Origin: Lachnospiraceae bacterium A2
GTDB lineage: Bacteria; Bacillota; Clostridia; Lachnospirales; Lachnospiraceae
Length of the DNA: 64,000 nt
NCBI GenBank assembly: GCA_000403315.2
Contig: KE159636.1
Span: forward strand, 959,358-1,023,357
Reading direction: 5' to 3'
Part shown: in pieces, positions 16,399 through 25,814 of the stretch
Numbering within the stretch: position 1 is the first letter of the stretch
Layout: each line of letters starts with the position of its first letter
Translations under genes and position numbers: made by a program
Notes under the pieces: generated by a model
Told to the model about the DNA's origin: nothing
What the model saw: only the letters and a program-made list of their open reading frames with translations
Database searches by the model: none

Positions 16399-17172
16399 AT
16401 GCAGAATTATTCAGGAGAAGAAGGGTTACAGTATCATTTGCAGATCAGGCCGGGGGATGTAGGGCGGTATGTGATCCTGCCAGGGGATCCCAAACGGTGC
16501 GCAAAGATTGCAAAGCATTTTGACGATGCAAAGCTGGTGGCTGACAGCAGGGAATATGTTACCTATACGGGGTATCTGGATGGGGAAAAGGTCAGCGTGA
16601 CATCTACAGGGATTGGCGGGCCTTCCGCGTCGATTGCCCTTGAGGAACTGGTGCTCTGCGGGGCAGATACGTTTATCCGGGTAGGTACCTGTGGGGGGAT
16701 TGAACTGGATGTCAAAGGCGGGGACATTGTGGTTGCCACGGGTGCAGTGCGGATGGAAGGCACCAGCCGTGAGTATGCGCCTATTGAATATCCGGCAGTG
16801 GCTGATTTTGATGTGGCAAATGCGCTGGTACAGTCCTGTAAAGATCTGGGGCTGCCACACCATGTAGGCGTGGTACAGTGCAAGGATGCCTTTTACGGGC
16901 AGCATGAGCCGGAGCGGATGCCTGTCAGCTATGAACTTCTGAACAAATGGGAGGCATGGAAACGCATGGGATGCAAGGCATCGGAAATGGAGTCTGCGGC
17001 TTTGTTTATTGCAGCAAGCCATTTACGGGTGCGGTGCGGCTCCAACTTCCTGGTAGTTGGGAACCAGGAACGGAATGCCCTTGGAATGGAAAACCCTATG
17101 GTGCATGATACGGAGGCAGCCATTAAGGTAGCGGTAGGCGCCATCCGTAAGCTGATCCAGGCAGAAAAATAA
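16399..17172 (+). CDS. udp: uridine phosphorylase
   Basis: 257-residue nucleoside phosphorylase of the PNP/UDP family, splitting uridine (and probably deoxyuridine) with phosphate into base and (deoxy)ribose-1-phosphate. Family motifs are intact: [46 protein letters not shown], and the ribose-binding SEMESAALF near residue 196. The start at ATG 16399 is preferred because AAGGAGG (16385-16391) precedes it; the longer frame from 16312 has no such site. It heads the salvage operon, and its sugar product is the substrate of DeoB two genes later. Confidence 0.92.
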   Translation: MQNYSGEEGLQYHLQIRPGDVGRYVILPGDPKRCAKIAKHFDDAKLVADSREYVTYTGYLDGEKVSVTSTGIGGPSASIALEELVLCGADTFIRVGTCGGIELDVKGGDIVVATGAVRMEGTSREYAPIEYPAVADFDVANALVQSCKDLGLPHHVGVVQCKDAFYGQHEPERMPVSYELLNKWEAWKRMGCKASEMESAALFIAASHLRVRCGSNFLVVGNQERNALGMENPMVHDTEAAIKVAVGAIRKLIQAEK

Positions 17173-17191
17173 ACGGCAGGAGGGAACATAA

Positions 17192-18388
17192 GTGAAACTG
17201 GTTTTAAGCATTTTGGGCATTGTGGTTATCTTAGGGCTCCTTTGGCTGCTGTCGTGGGACAGGAAAAACATTAACTGGAAACTGGTGATAAAGGCGGTCA
17301 TCGTCCAGGCAATCCTTGCGGTCATAATTGTGAAAATCCCCCTTGGGCAGAAGCTTGTCACTATGGCGTCTGACGGGGTTACGGCAGTTGTGAACTGCGG
17401 GAAAGACGGGCTGGCCTTTGTGTTCGGCGACCTTGCGGACGGTTCCAAGCTCAGTGTTTTCATGGTCCAGTCCCTTGGGGGGATTATCTTTGTGTCTGCC
17501 CTGGTAAACCTTCTTTATTACCTTGGGGCTATTGGCTTTGTGGTAAAATGGCTGGGGAAAGCAGTGGGGAAGCTTATGGGCACCACGGAGGTAGAAAGCT
17601 TTGTGGCAGTTGCCAATATGTTTTTGGGGCAGACCAGCAGCCCGGTGTTAGTCAGTAAATACATCCGGAATTTGACAGACAGTGAAATTTTTGTTATCTT
17701 AGTTTCAGGGATGGGCAGCATGGAGGTATCCATTTTGGCAGGATACCATGCCTGTGGGATTCCCATGGAATACTTGCTGATTGCAAGCGTGTTAGTCCCT
17801 GTAGGGAGCATTTTGGTTTCCAAGATGATTTTGCCCCAGAGCGGGGAAACCAAATCCATTACAGACGTAAAAATGGACAATAAAGGGAATAACTCAAATA
17901 TGATTGACGCTATTGCAGAGGGCGCGGCTACCGGGATGCAGATGGTAATTTCCATTGGGGCTTCGCTGGTTGCCATTATCGGCCTTGTGGCATTGATTAA
18001 TATGGTTTTAGGGATTGCAGGAATAAGCCTTGAGCAGATTTTTTCCTACATATTTGCCCCCTTTGGATTCCTTTTGGGGCTGGAAGGGAAAGACGCCCTG
18101 TTGGAAGGGGCTTTGCTGGGCCAGAAAATGATTATGAACGAGTTTGTGGCCTTTGGGAATTTAGGGGAGGTTATTAAGTCCCTGGATACCCGGACGGCTA
18201 TGGTAGCTTCTATTTCCCTTGCAGGCTTCGCAAATGTTTCCAGCTTAGGGATTTGTGTTTCTGGCATTGCAGTACTTTGCCCGGAGAAAAAGAGCACGTT
18301 GTCAAGGCTGGTAGTGCGGGCAATGCTGGGTGGTATGCTTGTCAGCATTTTAAGCGCGACAATTGTTGGGATTGTAGCATTATTCTAA
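17192..18388 (+). CDS. nupC: concentrative nucleoside transporter, NupC type
   Basis: 398-residue inner-membrane transporter of the CNT family that takes up nucleosides with protons or sodium ions. About ten hydrophobic segments are seen; the family core is recognisable in [19 protein letters not shown] (about residue 148) and in [19 protein letters not shown] (about residue 311). It starts with GTG 17192 behind AGGAGGG. Only 19 bases separate it from udp, so import and phosphorolysis are co-expressed. Confidence 0.93.
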   Translation: MKLVLSILGIVVILGLLWLLSWDRKNINWKLVIKAVIVQAILAVIIVKIPLGQKLVTMASDGVTAVVNCGKDGLAFVFGDLADGSKLSVFMVQSLGGIIFVSALVNLLYYLGAIGFVVKWLGKAVGKLMGTTEVESFVAVANMFLGQTSSPVLVSKYIRNLTDSEIFVILVSGMGSMEVSILAGYHACGIPMEYLLIASVLVPVGSILVSKMILPQSGETKSITDVKMDNKGNNSNMIDAIAEGAATGMQMVISIGASLVAIIGLVALINMVLGIAGISLEQIFSYIFAPFGFLLGLEGKDALLEGALLGQKMIMNEFVAFGNLGEVIKSLDTRTAMVASISLAGFANVSSLGICVSGIAVLCPEKKSTLSRLVVRAMLGGMLVSILSATIVGIVALF

Positions 18389-18440
18389 AAAGCTGGATTT
18401 ATACGGCTGCAAAATCAAATACACATTGGGAGGTAGGACA

Positions 18441-19637
18441 TTGGGAAAGCGGAAGTATAATAGGATATTTATTATTGTGATAGATTCCCTTGGGGTGGGG
18501 GCGTTAAATGACGCCTCCGCTTATGGGGATGCCGGGACAGATACGCTGGGGCACATTTCACAGAATGTAAAAGAATTCCATATCCCGAACTTGCAGAAAC
18601 TGGGGATAGCGAACCTGCACCCCTTGAAGCAGGTTCCTGCAGTGGAGCAGCCCATGGGCTATTTTATGAAAATGGAGGAAGCAAGCACTGGGAAGGATAC
18701 TATGACTGGCCATTGGGAAATGATGGGCCTCCATATTACAAAGCCTTTCCAGACATTTACGGAAACCGGGTTCCCACCGGAACTGATAGAGGAATTGTCC
18801 AAACGGACCGGGCGGGCAATTATAGGGAATAAGAGCGCCAGCGGCACGGAGATTTTGGAGGAGCTTGCAGAGGAGGAGATTGCGACCGGCAATATGATTG
18901 TGTATACCTCGGCTGATTCTGTTCTGCAGATTTGCGGGAATGAAGAAACCTTCGGTTTGGAAGAACTGTACCGCTGCTGCGAAATCGCCCGGGAACTTAC
19001 CATGAAGGACGAATGGAAGGTGGGGCGCGTCATTGCGCGGCCTTATGTAGGCAGGAAAAAAGGGGAATTTAAGCGGACCAGCAACCGCCACGACTATGCG
19101 TTAAAGCCATATGGGCGGACGGTTTTAAATGCCTTAAAGGATGCAGGGCTCGACGTCATTTCCGTAGGGAAAATTTTTGATATTTTTGACGGGGAAGGCC
19201 TTACCGAATCCAATAAGTCAAAAAGCTCTGTCCATGGCATGGAGCAGACGATTGAGATTGCAAAAAGGGAGTTTGAAGGGCTCTGTTTTGTAAATCTCGT
19301 GGATTTTGACGCATTGTGGGGGCATCGCCGGGATGTGCAGGGATATGCCAGGGAATTGGAAAAATTTGATGAAAAGCTTGGGGAGCTGCTGCCAATGCTC
19401 AGGGAGGATGACTTGCTGATCCTCACAGCGGACCACGGCAACGACCCAACCCATACCGGGACAGACCACACAAGGGAAAAGGTGCCATTCCTTGCGTATT
19501 CCCCTTCCATGGAGGGCAGTGGGAAGCTGGAAAATTCCCATGCCTTTGCCGTGGTTGGGGCTACAGCCGCAGAGAACTTTGGGGTTCCAATGCCGGAAGG
19601 CACAATTGGGACTTCCATCCTTGGGAAATTAATATAA
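18441..19637 (+). CDS. deoB: phosphopentomutase
   Basis: 398-residue enzyme of the alkaline-phosphatase superfamily that converts (deoxy)ribose-1-phosphate to the 5-phosphate. It opens with the metal-binding [18 protein letters not shown]; the metal ligands in [20 protein letters not shown] are intact, as is the phosphothreonine region [12 protein letters not shown]. The TTG at 18441 is preferred because GGGAGGTAGGA lies directly before it; the in-frame TTG at 18426 would place that site inside the gene. It lies between the transporter and deoC and links nucleoside cleavage to the aldolase. Confidence 0.95.
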   Translation: MGKRKYNRIFIIVIDSLGVGALNDASAYGDAGTDTLGHISQNVKEFHIPNLQKLGIANLHPLKQVPAVEQPMGYFMKMEEASTGKDTMTGHWEMMGLHITKPFQTFTETGFPPELIEELSKRTGRAIIGNKSASGTEILEELAEEEIATGNMIVYTSADSVLQICGNEETFGLEELYRCCEIARELTMKDEWKVGRVIARPYVGRKKGEFKRTSNRHDYALKPYGRTVLNALKDAGLDVISVGKIFDIFDGEGLTESNKSKSSVHGMEQTIEIAKREFEGLCFVNLVDFDALWGHRRDVQGYARELEKFDEKLGELLPMLREDDLLILTADHGNDPTHTGTDHTREKVPFLAYSPSMEGSGKLENSHAFAVVGATAAENFGVPMPEGTIGTSILGKLI

Positions 19638-19641
19638 AAGC

Positions 19642-19670
19642 GGGCTGCCGGAACAAGCACAGCGCAGCCC
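19642..19670 (+). other. intercistronic hairpin deoB-deoC
   Basis: GGGCTGC (19642-19648) pairs with GCAGCCC (19664-19670) in the 49-base gap; no T-run follows, so it could protect the message or modulate deoC level rather than terminate. Confidence 0.35.
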
Positions 19671-19686
19671 CCGGAAAGGAAGGCTT

Positions 19687-20355
19687 ATGGAAAAAAAAGA
19701 TATTTTAAAGACAGTGGACCATACGTTGCTCACACAGACAGCTACTTGGGAGGAAATCCGCAGGATTCTGGATGAGGGAATCAAATACAATACTGCATCT
19801 GCGTGTATCCCGGCAGCTTACGTCAAGCAGGCGGCGGACTATGTGGAGGGCAAGCTGCCAATCTGCACAGTCATTGGGTTCCCAAATGGCTACAGCACCA
19901 CGGCGGTAAAGGTGTTTGAAACAAAAGATGCCCTGGCAAATGGTGCAGAAGAAATTGACATGGTAATTAACATTGGGTGGCTGAAAGATAAAAAGTACCA
20001 GGAGCTGGAGGAGGAAATCCGCCAGATCCATGAGGCATGCGGAGGGAAAATCTTAAAAGTCATCATAGAAACGTGCCTGCTCACCGAAGAAGAAAAAATC
20101 AAAATGTGTGAAATTGTCACAAAGGCAGGGGCAGAATATATTAAAACTTCCACTGGATTTTCTGCCGCAGGGGCAACCTTCGCAGACGTAGAGCTGATGC
20201 GTAATCATATTGGGAAGGAAATTAAGGTAAAGGCGGCAGGCGGCATTGCTTCCCAGCAGGATGCGGAAGAATTTATCCGGCTTGGGGCAGACCGGCTTGG
20301 GACCAGCAGGATGATAAAAATTGTGGAACAGTCCGACGACGGTTCTGGGTATTAA
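19687..20355 (+). CDS. deoC: deoxyribose-phosphate aldolase
   Basis: 222-residue class I aldolase that splits deoxyribose-5-phosphate into glyceraldehyde-3-phosphate and acetaldehyde. The catalytic Schiff-base Lys is in [12 protein letters not shown] (about residue 156), the second Lys in [10 protein letters not shown] (about residue 183), and the Asp of [11 protein letters not shown] is present. GGAAAGGAAGGC precedes the ATG. It completes the path from imported deoxynucleosides to central metabolism. Confidence 0.95.
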   Translation: MEKKDILKTVDHTLLTQTATWEEIRRILDEGIKYNTASACIPAAYVKQAADYVEGKLPICTVIGFPNGYSTTAVKVFETKDALANGAEEIDMVINIGWLKDKKYQELEEEIRQIHEACGGKILKVIIETCLLTEEEKIKMCEIVTKAGAEYIKTSTGFSAAGATFADVELMRNHIGKEIKVKAAGGIASQQDAEEFIRLGADRLGTSRMIKIVEQSDDGSGY

Positions 20356-20426
20356 GGGATATGGGAAACCATAGAATACTGTGGGCTTTGCCCGTATAAA
20401 AAAGGTTATCCAGCGGGAGGATACAA

Positions 20427-20903
20427 ATGAAGAAAATGAGTTATTTAACGGCGCTTAGCATTGTGACAGCGGTACTTTGCGGTGCATGGTCGTACCTTGC
20501 AGGGCTGGCAGGCCTTATCGCATGGGCGGGCTTTGCCGGATGCACCACCTATTTTGCCAGTGGGAGCCACGGCATCCAGGGGCTGAAACGGACAGTCCTG
20601 CCCAATATGGCAGGGGTGCTTTGCGGTATGGCAATTATTGCTTTAAGCAATGTGTTCCCTGCGTTTGGGGAATACGGCATTTGGTGTGCGGTACTTACCT
20701 TTGTAATGTGCATCATTGCAAAATTCGAACTGTTTGATTTTTGCCCGGGAACATTTATGGGATGCTTCACTACCTTTGCGGCCGATGGAGATTGGAAAAT
20801 GCTCGTCCCGTCATTGGCTGCAGGGGCAGTGCTTGGCGTTGCCTGTGATTATGGCGCAAAATGGCTGCATAAAAGAATAACGAAAGGAATGGATGGAACA
20901 TGA
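20427..20903 (+). CDS. DUF1097 family membrane protein
   Basis: 158-residue protein with four or five hydrophobic helices that recalls the DUF1097 family (small integral membrane proteins of unknown function). It has Gly/Ala-rich helices, the loop GSHGIQGLKRTVLPNMAGVL and the helix TFMGCFTTFAADG. AGCGGGAGG stands before the ATG. Its last bases overlap the start of cdd (ATGA), so it is translated with the nucleoside genes; a transport or channel role for bases or nucleosides is possible but only inferred from this context. Confidence 0.7.
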   Translation: MKKMSYLTALSIVTAVLCGAWSYLAGLAGLIAWAGFAGCTTYFASGSHGIQGLKRTVLPNMAGVLCGMAIIALSNVFPAFGEYGIWCAVLTFVMCIIAKFELFDFCPGTFMGCFTTFAADGDWKMLVPSLAAGAVLGVACDYGAKWLHKRITKGMDGT

Positions 20904-21313
20904 CAAACGAAGCATTGATTTTAGAAGCAAAAAAAGCAAGGGAGCATGCATACGTACCCTATTCCCATTTTCAGGTGGGGGCAGCCCTTGTAACAAAGAG
21001 CGGAAAGATATACCATGGCTGCAACATTGAGAATGCGGCGTACGCGCCTACAAACTGTGCAGAGCGGACAGCTTTTTTCCGTGCGGTTTACGAAGGGGAG
21101 CGGGAATTTGAAAAAATTGCAATTGTTGGAGGGCCGGAAGGGAGCGAGGCCGACGAGCTGTGTGCCCCCTGTGGGGTCTGCCGCCAGGTTATGATGGAGT
21201 TCTGTAACCCAGATACCTTCCAGATTATCTTGGCAGACGGCAAGGATAAATGCCTGCAGCTAACTTTAAAGGAAATGCTGCCCTATGGCTTTGGGCCGGA
21301 AGATTTAAAATAA
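20900..21313 (+). CDS. cdd: cytidine deaminase
   Basis: 137-residue zinc enzyme that deaminates cytidine and deoxycytidine to (deoxy)uridine, the substrate of Udp. The active-site motif CNIENAAYAPTNCAERTAFF holds the zinc Cys and catalytic Glu, and the second zinc motif PCGVCRQVMMEF is intact. Small tetrameric type by length. The ATG overlaps the DUF1097 stop. It is the last gene of the operon, followed by a clear terminator. Confidence 0.96.
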   Translation: MTNEALILEAKKAREHAYVPYSHFQVGAALVTKSGKIYHGCNIENAAYAPTNCAERTAFFRAVYEGEREFEKIAIVGGPEGSEADELCAPCGVCRQVMMEFCNPDTFQIILADGKDKCLQLTLKEMLPYGFGPEDLK

Positions 21314-21323
21314 GGCTGTTTTT

Positions 21324-21370
21324 ACCGCAAAGCTGCCCATGGAGGGAGGGCTCTGCGGTATTTTTATCTT
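21324..21370 (+). terminator. intrinsic terminator after cdd
   Basis: ACCGCAAAGC (21324-21333) pairs with GCTCTGCGGT (21350-21359) with one mismatch, followed by ATTTTTATCTT. Confidence 0.75.
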
Positions 21371-21417
21371 ATAGGAAAGGTTATGTTATGCTAAAGCTTG
21401 AAAGTATCTTTCCTATA
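21370..21417. repeat. TATAGGAAAG palindromic repeat, copy 3
   Basis: TATAGGAAAGG opens and ATCTTTCCTATA closes the element, with TGCTAAAGC in the centre. It directly abuts the T-tract of the cdd terminator, as copy 2 abuts another terminator. Confidence 0.75.
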
Positions 21418-21488
21418 AGATCAAAATGGGGATGCGCAGGGGAGCTGAAGCGGGCTTCTTACTTTTTTATGAGTTTCCGGGCAAAGCG

Positions 21489-21517
21489 TTGACAAGGGGC
21501 ATACAGGGAATTATACT
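21489..21517 (+). promoter_or_regulatory. strong promoter before the 142-aa protein gene
   Basis: TTGACA (21489-21494), a 17-base spacer, TATACT (21512-21517): a near-consensus housekeeping promoter. Transcription should start near 21524, under 20 bases before the start codon at 21542. Confidence 0.8.
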
Positions 21518-21541
21518 GTATTCAACAGGGAGGGAGTTGTG

Positions 21542-21970
21542 ATGGGAAAAGATACGCGTCTTGTAAATATTTATATTAAAATCCACAACAAGCGGACGCT
21601 GACGGTGGAAGATTTAAAGTACCTGTCCAAGTATGACCCGGAGTGCTTTGAGAAAACATGCAGGAATATCGTCTATAAACTGCCGGAAACGAAGGAAATC
21701 CTTCAGCCAAAGGCCAAGGAAGAAAAGCAGCCGCCAAAGCCGCCCATTTTTGAGAAAATCCCTACCGATAAGCAGCGGATAGAGGAAGTGCTTGCCAACT
21801 TAAAGCAAATGGAACTGAAGGAACTTCCTGTGGATGACGTCCGGGCAGATGAAGTCAAGGAATTGCTGGGGAACCTCTATATGGAGCTTCTCTTTCCCCA
21901 CAATGACCGGGAGCGGTTTTTCAGGATGGAGGACCATGAGGAGCTGTCTACATTCAATAAAAAAGTGTAA
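21542..21970 (+). CDS. hypothetical protein, 142 aa
   Basis: Soluble, charged protein (142 aa) with no signal or membrane segment. The N-terminal 55 residues contain TVEDLKYLSKYDPECFEK, a Lys/Pro-rich linker follows (KAKEEKQPPKPPIFEK), then a helical C-terminal part (RIEEVLANLKQMELKEL). No family is recognised. The ATG at 21542 is preferred over the overlapping GTG at 21539; GGGAGGGAG (21529-21536) serves both. It is transcribed from the near-consensus promoter above with a very short leader, and probably with the dehydrogenase gene 58 bases downstream. Confidence 0.6.
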   Translation: MGKDTRLVNIYIKIHNKRTLTVEDLKYLSKYDPECFEKTCRNIVYKLPETKEILQPKAKEEKQPPKPPIFEKIPTDKQRIEEVLANLKQMELKELPVDDVRADEVKELLGNLYMELLFPHNDRERFFRMEDHEELSTFNKKV

Positions 21971-22028
21971 AAGGGCAATACTAGTATATAGACATAGAAG
22001 GGACAAATCAGGGAAGGGATGGAAAGCA

Positions 22029-22793
22029 ATGAAAAAATATGCTGTGGTTACGGGGGCAAGTTCCGGCATAGGGGCGGAATTTGCCAAAAGGCTGGCAAAG
22101 GAAGGCTATGGGCTGGTGCTTACTGCAAGAAGGGGAGACCGGCTTAAAAAAATCAAAAAACATGTAAAAACAGAATGCGAAATCATAACAGCAGATTTGA
22201 CAAAAGAAATCGAATGTTACCGGCTTTACCATGCAGTGGAGGATAAGCCGGTAGCCGTCTGGATTAACAACGCCGGGTTCGGCGACTGCGGCAAGTTTAA
22301 GAATGGTGAGCTGCAGAAGGAAATGGATATGCTTTCTGTCAATGTAAGGGCTATGCACCTTCTGACAAAGCTGGCTTTGCGGAAAATGGAACGCCAGAAA
22401 TACGGCTCTATCCTGAACGTGGCTTCTTGCGCTGGGCTGATGCCAGCGGGGCCTTATATGGCTTCCTATTATGCCACTAAATCTTATGTTACAAGCCTGA
22501 CCCGGGCAATCGCAGAGGAGCTGCGCAGCGATGGGAGCCCGGTCTATATTGGCTGCCTTTGCCCTGGGCCTGTGGATACGGAATTTAATGAGGTGGCAGA
22601 TGTGGAATTTGCCTTAAAGGGAATCAGCCCGTCTTACTGCGTGCGGTATGCCTTAAAAAAGATGAAGCAGAGGAAAAAAGTGATTATCCCGTCCCTGCCT
22701 GTCAGGCTTGCCATGATATTTGGGCGGTTCCTGCCGGAAGAATTGTATATTCGGATTGCGGCGCACCAGCAAAGAAGGAAAAAGAAACTGTAG
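22029..22793 (+). CDS. short-chain dehydrogenase/reductase
   Basis: 254-residue SDR-family oxidoreductase using NAD(P)H. The cofactor motif TGASSGIGAEFAKRL (about residues 8-22), NNAGFGDCGKF (about 80-90), the catalytic Ser in SILNVASCAG and the YYATKSYV Tyr/Lys pair are all intact; the CPGPVDTEF motif follows. It resembles the DltE/YqjQ-like branch of membrane-associated SDRs, with a basic C-terminus (QQRRKKKL). The ATG at 22029 is chosen because GGGAAGGGATGGAAAG precedes it. The substrate is unknown. The stop codon lies in the loop of its terminator. Confidence 0.9.
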   Translation: MKKYAVVTGASSGIGAEFAKRLAKEGYGLVLTARRGDRLKKIKKHVKTECEIITADLTKEIECYRLYHAVEDKPVAVWINNAGFGDCGKFKNGELQKEMDMLSVNVRAMHLLTKLALRKMERQKYGSILNVASCAGLMPAGPYMASYYATKSYVTSLTRAIAEELRSDGSPVYIGCLCPGPVDTEFNEVADVEFALKGISPSYCVRYALKKMKQRKKVIIPSLPVRLAMIFGRFLPEELYIRIAAHQQRRKKKL

Positions 22794-22816
22794 GATGCAG
22801 TTTCTTTTTTCTTCTT
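22782..22816 (+). terminator. intrinsic terminator overlapping the dehydrogenase stop
   Basis: AAGAAACTG (22782-22790) pairs with CAGTTTCTT (22798-22806), followed by TTTTCTTCTT. The TAG stop (22791-22793) sits in the loop. Confidence 0.8.
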
Positions 22817-22832
22817 ATGGGTTCTTTGCCCT

Positions 22833-22876
22833 GGAGCGTGTTTAAAATTCATTCTTACAATTTTCCGGCACGCTCT
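22833..22876. repeat. AGAGCGTGTTTG palindromic repeat, copy 3
   Basis: GGAGCGTGTTTAAAATT with CATTCTTAC in the loop and AATTTTCCGGCACGCTCT closing; loop orientation is opposite to the copies at 3514 and 27329. It is followed by about 90 AT-rich bases up to the IS, including a lone TATAAT at 22940 that could have served the downstream kinase gene. Confidence 0.7.
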
Positions 22877-22975
22877 AATCTGCTATGCAAAGTGTGCCGG
22901 AAAAAGCGCAGATGGTACCAAATAGCTGTTTTCATGTGTATAATCTGGTAGGATAGAAGCAGGATAAGTAATTAA

Positions 22976-24442
22976 CACCACTTTACAACTTTTCCATAAA
23001 AAAAATGTCATACAGGACTTTCTGATGTATAATAAGTTTGCAAACAAAAAAATACGAAAGAAAGTGATCCTGTACGACAGACTTATTATACAACGAAAAA
23101 ACTATAATTGGTAGACTTTATCATTATTTTTACATTTATTTTGAGGCTTGTTCCATTCCTACAGCCGAGACATTGGTCCTGCTCCTGCTGTCCATACTGA
23201 CACTGGAGTCAGCGGATTCCATCCGTTTCCTTTACAGACATTTCCTGTCAAAGCTAACAGATAAATCCCTGAATGCCTTTTACTATGCCTGCTCCTATGC
23301 CAAAGTGGATTATTCCAGGTTTATGAATGCAACAGCATCTATGGCATTGAAACTAATCCCGAAATCCTTAGAGACGCAGCCCGTTTTTTTATGCATGGAT
23401 GATACCATTGTTCCCAAATATGGAAAGAAATTTGAGGATGTCTCAAAACTCTTTGACCATTCCGCGCACAACGGCAGCGGCTACCTGAATGGGCACTGCT
23501 TTGTAAGTGTCATGCTCTGTGTGCCAATGTGGGATAAAGGCAAGATTGTTTACCAGGCGTTTCCGCTTTCCTACCGTATGTGGCAGAAAGAAGAGTCAAA
23601 ATTAAAGCTGGCTGCTTCCATGGTACGCCAGGCCATGCCTGAATTACAGGAAAAGGCGAATGTCATTATCCTATGCGACAGCTGGTATACAAAAGGGGAT
23701 CTGGTTTCTGTCGTGGATGAATACCCAAACCTTGGCCTAATCGGAAATGCAAGGTATGACTCTGTCCTTTATGACCTTGCCCCGCAGCCGACCGGAAAAA
23801 GGGGCAGGCCTGCAAAACATGGGAAACGTCTTTCGGCGGAAAAAGATTTTACACTTTCGGATGAAAAAATAGGCGGTTATTATATTGGGATGCGCCGTGT
23901 CCTTACAAATATTTTCGGCACAAGGGAAGTTCTTGCCTATGTGACAGCCACAGAGAAGGAAGGCGGTTCCAGGCGCCTGTTCTTCAGTACGGTTTTCCCC
24001 ACACAGCTGCAGATTTTTTGTGCATGGCAGGAAAAGACCCCCCTGAACCAGACGGGGAGTGCATGGATGGATTACATCCCCTTGTTCCTGTACTCATTCA
24101 GATGGAAGATAGAAGTCAGCTATTACGAACAGAAAACCTTCTGGTCACTATGCAGCTATATGGTGCGCAGCCGGAAAGGGATTGAAATGCTGGTTAATCT
24201 GATCAACATAGCTTATTGTGCGATGAAACTGCTGCCATATCAGGATGAAGCATTTTCAAAGTACCGTAGGGAAAGCGCACAGGATTTCAGGTTTGTGCTC
24301 AGCGAGCGGATCAGGCAGGAGGTATTTTTTGCCACTTTCGTGAAAAAGAGCGAAAGTATAATAAAATCATCTGCCCTTATGAGAGCCTTAAAATACCTTG
24401 TTCAGCAAAAGGAGCGCTATTTATAATAGTTGTAAAGTGGTG
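22976..24442 (+). mobile_element. complete insertion sequence, 1467 bp
   Basis: The ends are perfect 15-bp inverted repeats: CACCACTTTACAACT at 22976-22990 and its complement at 24428-24442. Both ends are flanked by GTAATTAA (22968-22975 and 24443-24450), an 8-bp target duplication, so this is a recent, uninterrupted insertion. It carries one DDE-type transposase ORF. The left 110 bases contain two interleaved pairs of complementary segments (see findings). The right end lies 37 bases before the start codon of the histidine kinase gene. Confidence 0.92.
23064..24426 (+). CDS. IS transposase, DDE type; start region frame-disturbed
   Basis: Transposase of the IS4/IS701-like DDE group. Catalytic-type segments: FLCMDDTIVPKYGKKFEDV (first Asp), IILCDSWYTKGDLV (second Asp) and SFRWKIEVSYYEQK (Glu, YREK-like). 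The basic motif TGKRGRPAKHGKR is also present. The long frame is open from 23068 with no ATG; its first usual start is TTG 23173, but residues such as LYHYFYIYFEACSIPT before it look genuine. A GTG at 23064 behind GAAAGAAA opens in another frame and reads ILYDRLIIQRKNYNW to a stop. Removing one A from the A6 run at 23096-23101 would join both into a protein of about 453 residues. So this copy either has a 1-base insertion or relies on slippage. Confidence 0.8.
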
Positions 24443-24479
24443 GTAATTAATACAACAGAGAAAATAGGAGGCATGGCAT

Positions 24480-25814
24480 ATGCTGGGAGGTTCGGTCGTT
24501 ATTGCACTCATTCGGTATGTAATCAGCGTTGCAGGGGTGGCAATTTTGTTTTTCCTGATGAGTGAGCTACGGTTTGGCAGGAAGAAAGCGTTAGCTTATT
24601 ATGGCATGTTCAGCGCTGCCCTTATTGGGGCGGCCTGTATTTGGTATATGGCCGACTGGGAAAGCTGTGCGAAAATGTCGGCTTTTACTATGTATATGTG
24701 TTTTGCAGTTTTCTCTATTTTTATGAGCAGCGACCCTGTATTTCTGTCCGTGTATAAGCTTGCCCTGACGTTTTACCTGCTGGCGGTATTCCTAATCAGC
24801 GGGATAGAGGTTTCCAGTATTTTTTTCCATGGGAACGTGTGGGCGGACATTGTTGTGCGCATCCTGCTGATTTTGGCAATGTCCCTGTTTATTAATTACA
24901 AGATTAAAGATTCTATCCGGGGGTTTGGGCAGTATGTGGAGAGCGAGCTGGACAGGTTCAGCGTAGCTGTTATGGTTATCAGTATATTGTTTGGGATTGG
25001 GTTTATTATGAATTCAAATATCCTTCGGGAGCAGACGCCCTTCCGCCTGTTCCAGATTGCCATGAACCTATTCCTGACAGGCGCACTGCAGCTCCTGGTG
25101 TTCCGGCTCTACCTGCATATAGGGAAAGAACGGGAGTACCAGAGGGAAAAACAGTTGGTAGAAATGAACCATCGGCTGCTGGAGCGGAACGTGGAGCTGA
25201 TGGAGGAATCTGTGGAGAAGGGCAGGCGGATCCGCCACGACGCAAGGCACCATAATGCGGTTATCGCGGAATATGCCCGCAGGGGGCAGAATGGAGAAAT
25301 CCTGCAATACTTAAAGGAATATGAAAAAGAAATGGATGCGGGGATCCCAGAGGCCATCTGCGCCAATATGGCAGTCAATAACCTGTTGGCTGCCTATACC
25401 AAAAAGGCGAGGGAGGCCCAGATTAAAGTCACTTTGGATGTGGAACTGGGCAAGGATTTGGCAATTCCCAGCATTGATTTGGTGGCTATCCTTGCAAATG
25501 CCTATGAAAATGCTATTTTTGGCTGCATGGAAGTGAAAAAGCAGTCGAAGGGGCGGGAATGTTTCATTTCCCTGATGATTAAGAAAAAGAATAATAAGCT
25601 GGTTATTTCCTGCAAAAATACCTGCAGGATGGAAACCATGGTAAAAAATGGGCAGCCGAAGCCGGAATTTACCGGAGGCATCGGCGTGCTGAGCATTATA
25701 AAGACAGCAGAAAAATTTGATGGGGAATACGACTTTAGGAATGACAATGGGGTGTTCGTATTCCGGCTGATTCTGAAAATTCCCGTTGTGGATGATGATA
25801 TGCGCGCACCTTAG
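24480..25814 (+). CDS. sensor histidine kinase, GHKL type
   Basis: 444-residue membrane sensor kinase: six or seven hydrophobic segments in residues 1-210, then a coiled linker, a dimerisation/phosphorylation helix with RRIRHDARHHNAVI (about residue 250; the first His is the likely phospho-acceptor) and a C-terminal GHKL ATPase domain (LVAILANAYENAI as N box, TGGIGVLSI as G box). This is the architecture of AgrC-like and other peptide-sensing kinases. AGGAGG (24467-24472) precedes the ATG. The partner is the LytTR regulator 340 bases downstream. An IS ends 37 bases upstream and has probably separated the gene from its original promoter. Confidence 0.88.
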   Translation: MLGGSVVIALIRYVISVAGVAILFFLMSELRFGRKKALAYYGMFSAALIGAACIWYMADWESCAKMSAFTMYMCFAVFSIFMSSDPVFLSVYKLALTFYLLAVFLISGIEVSSIFFHGNVWADIVVRILLILAMSLFINYKIKDSIRGFGQYVESELDRFSVAVMVISILFGIGFIMNSNILREQTPFRLFQIAMNLFLTGALQLLVFRLYLHIGKEREYQREKQLVEMNHRLLERNVELMEESVEKGRRIRHDARHHNAVIAEYARRGQNGEILQYLKEYEKEMDAGIPEAICANMAVNNLLAAYTKKAREAQIKVTLDVELGKDLAIPSIDLVAILANAYENAIFGCMEVKKQSKGRECFISLMIKKKNNKLVISCKNTCRMETMVKNGQPKPEFTGGIGVLSIIKTAEKFDGEYDFRNDNGVFVFRLILKIPVVDDDMRAP

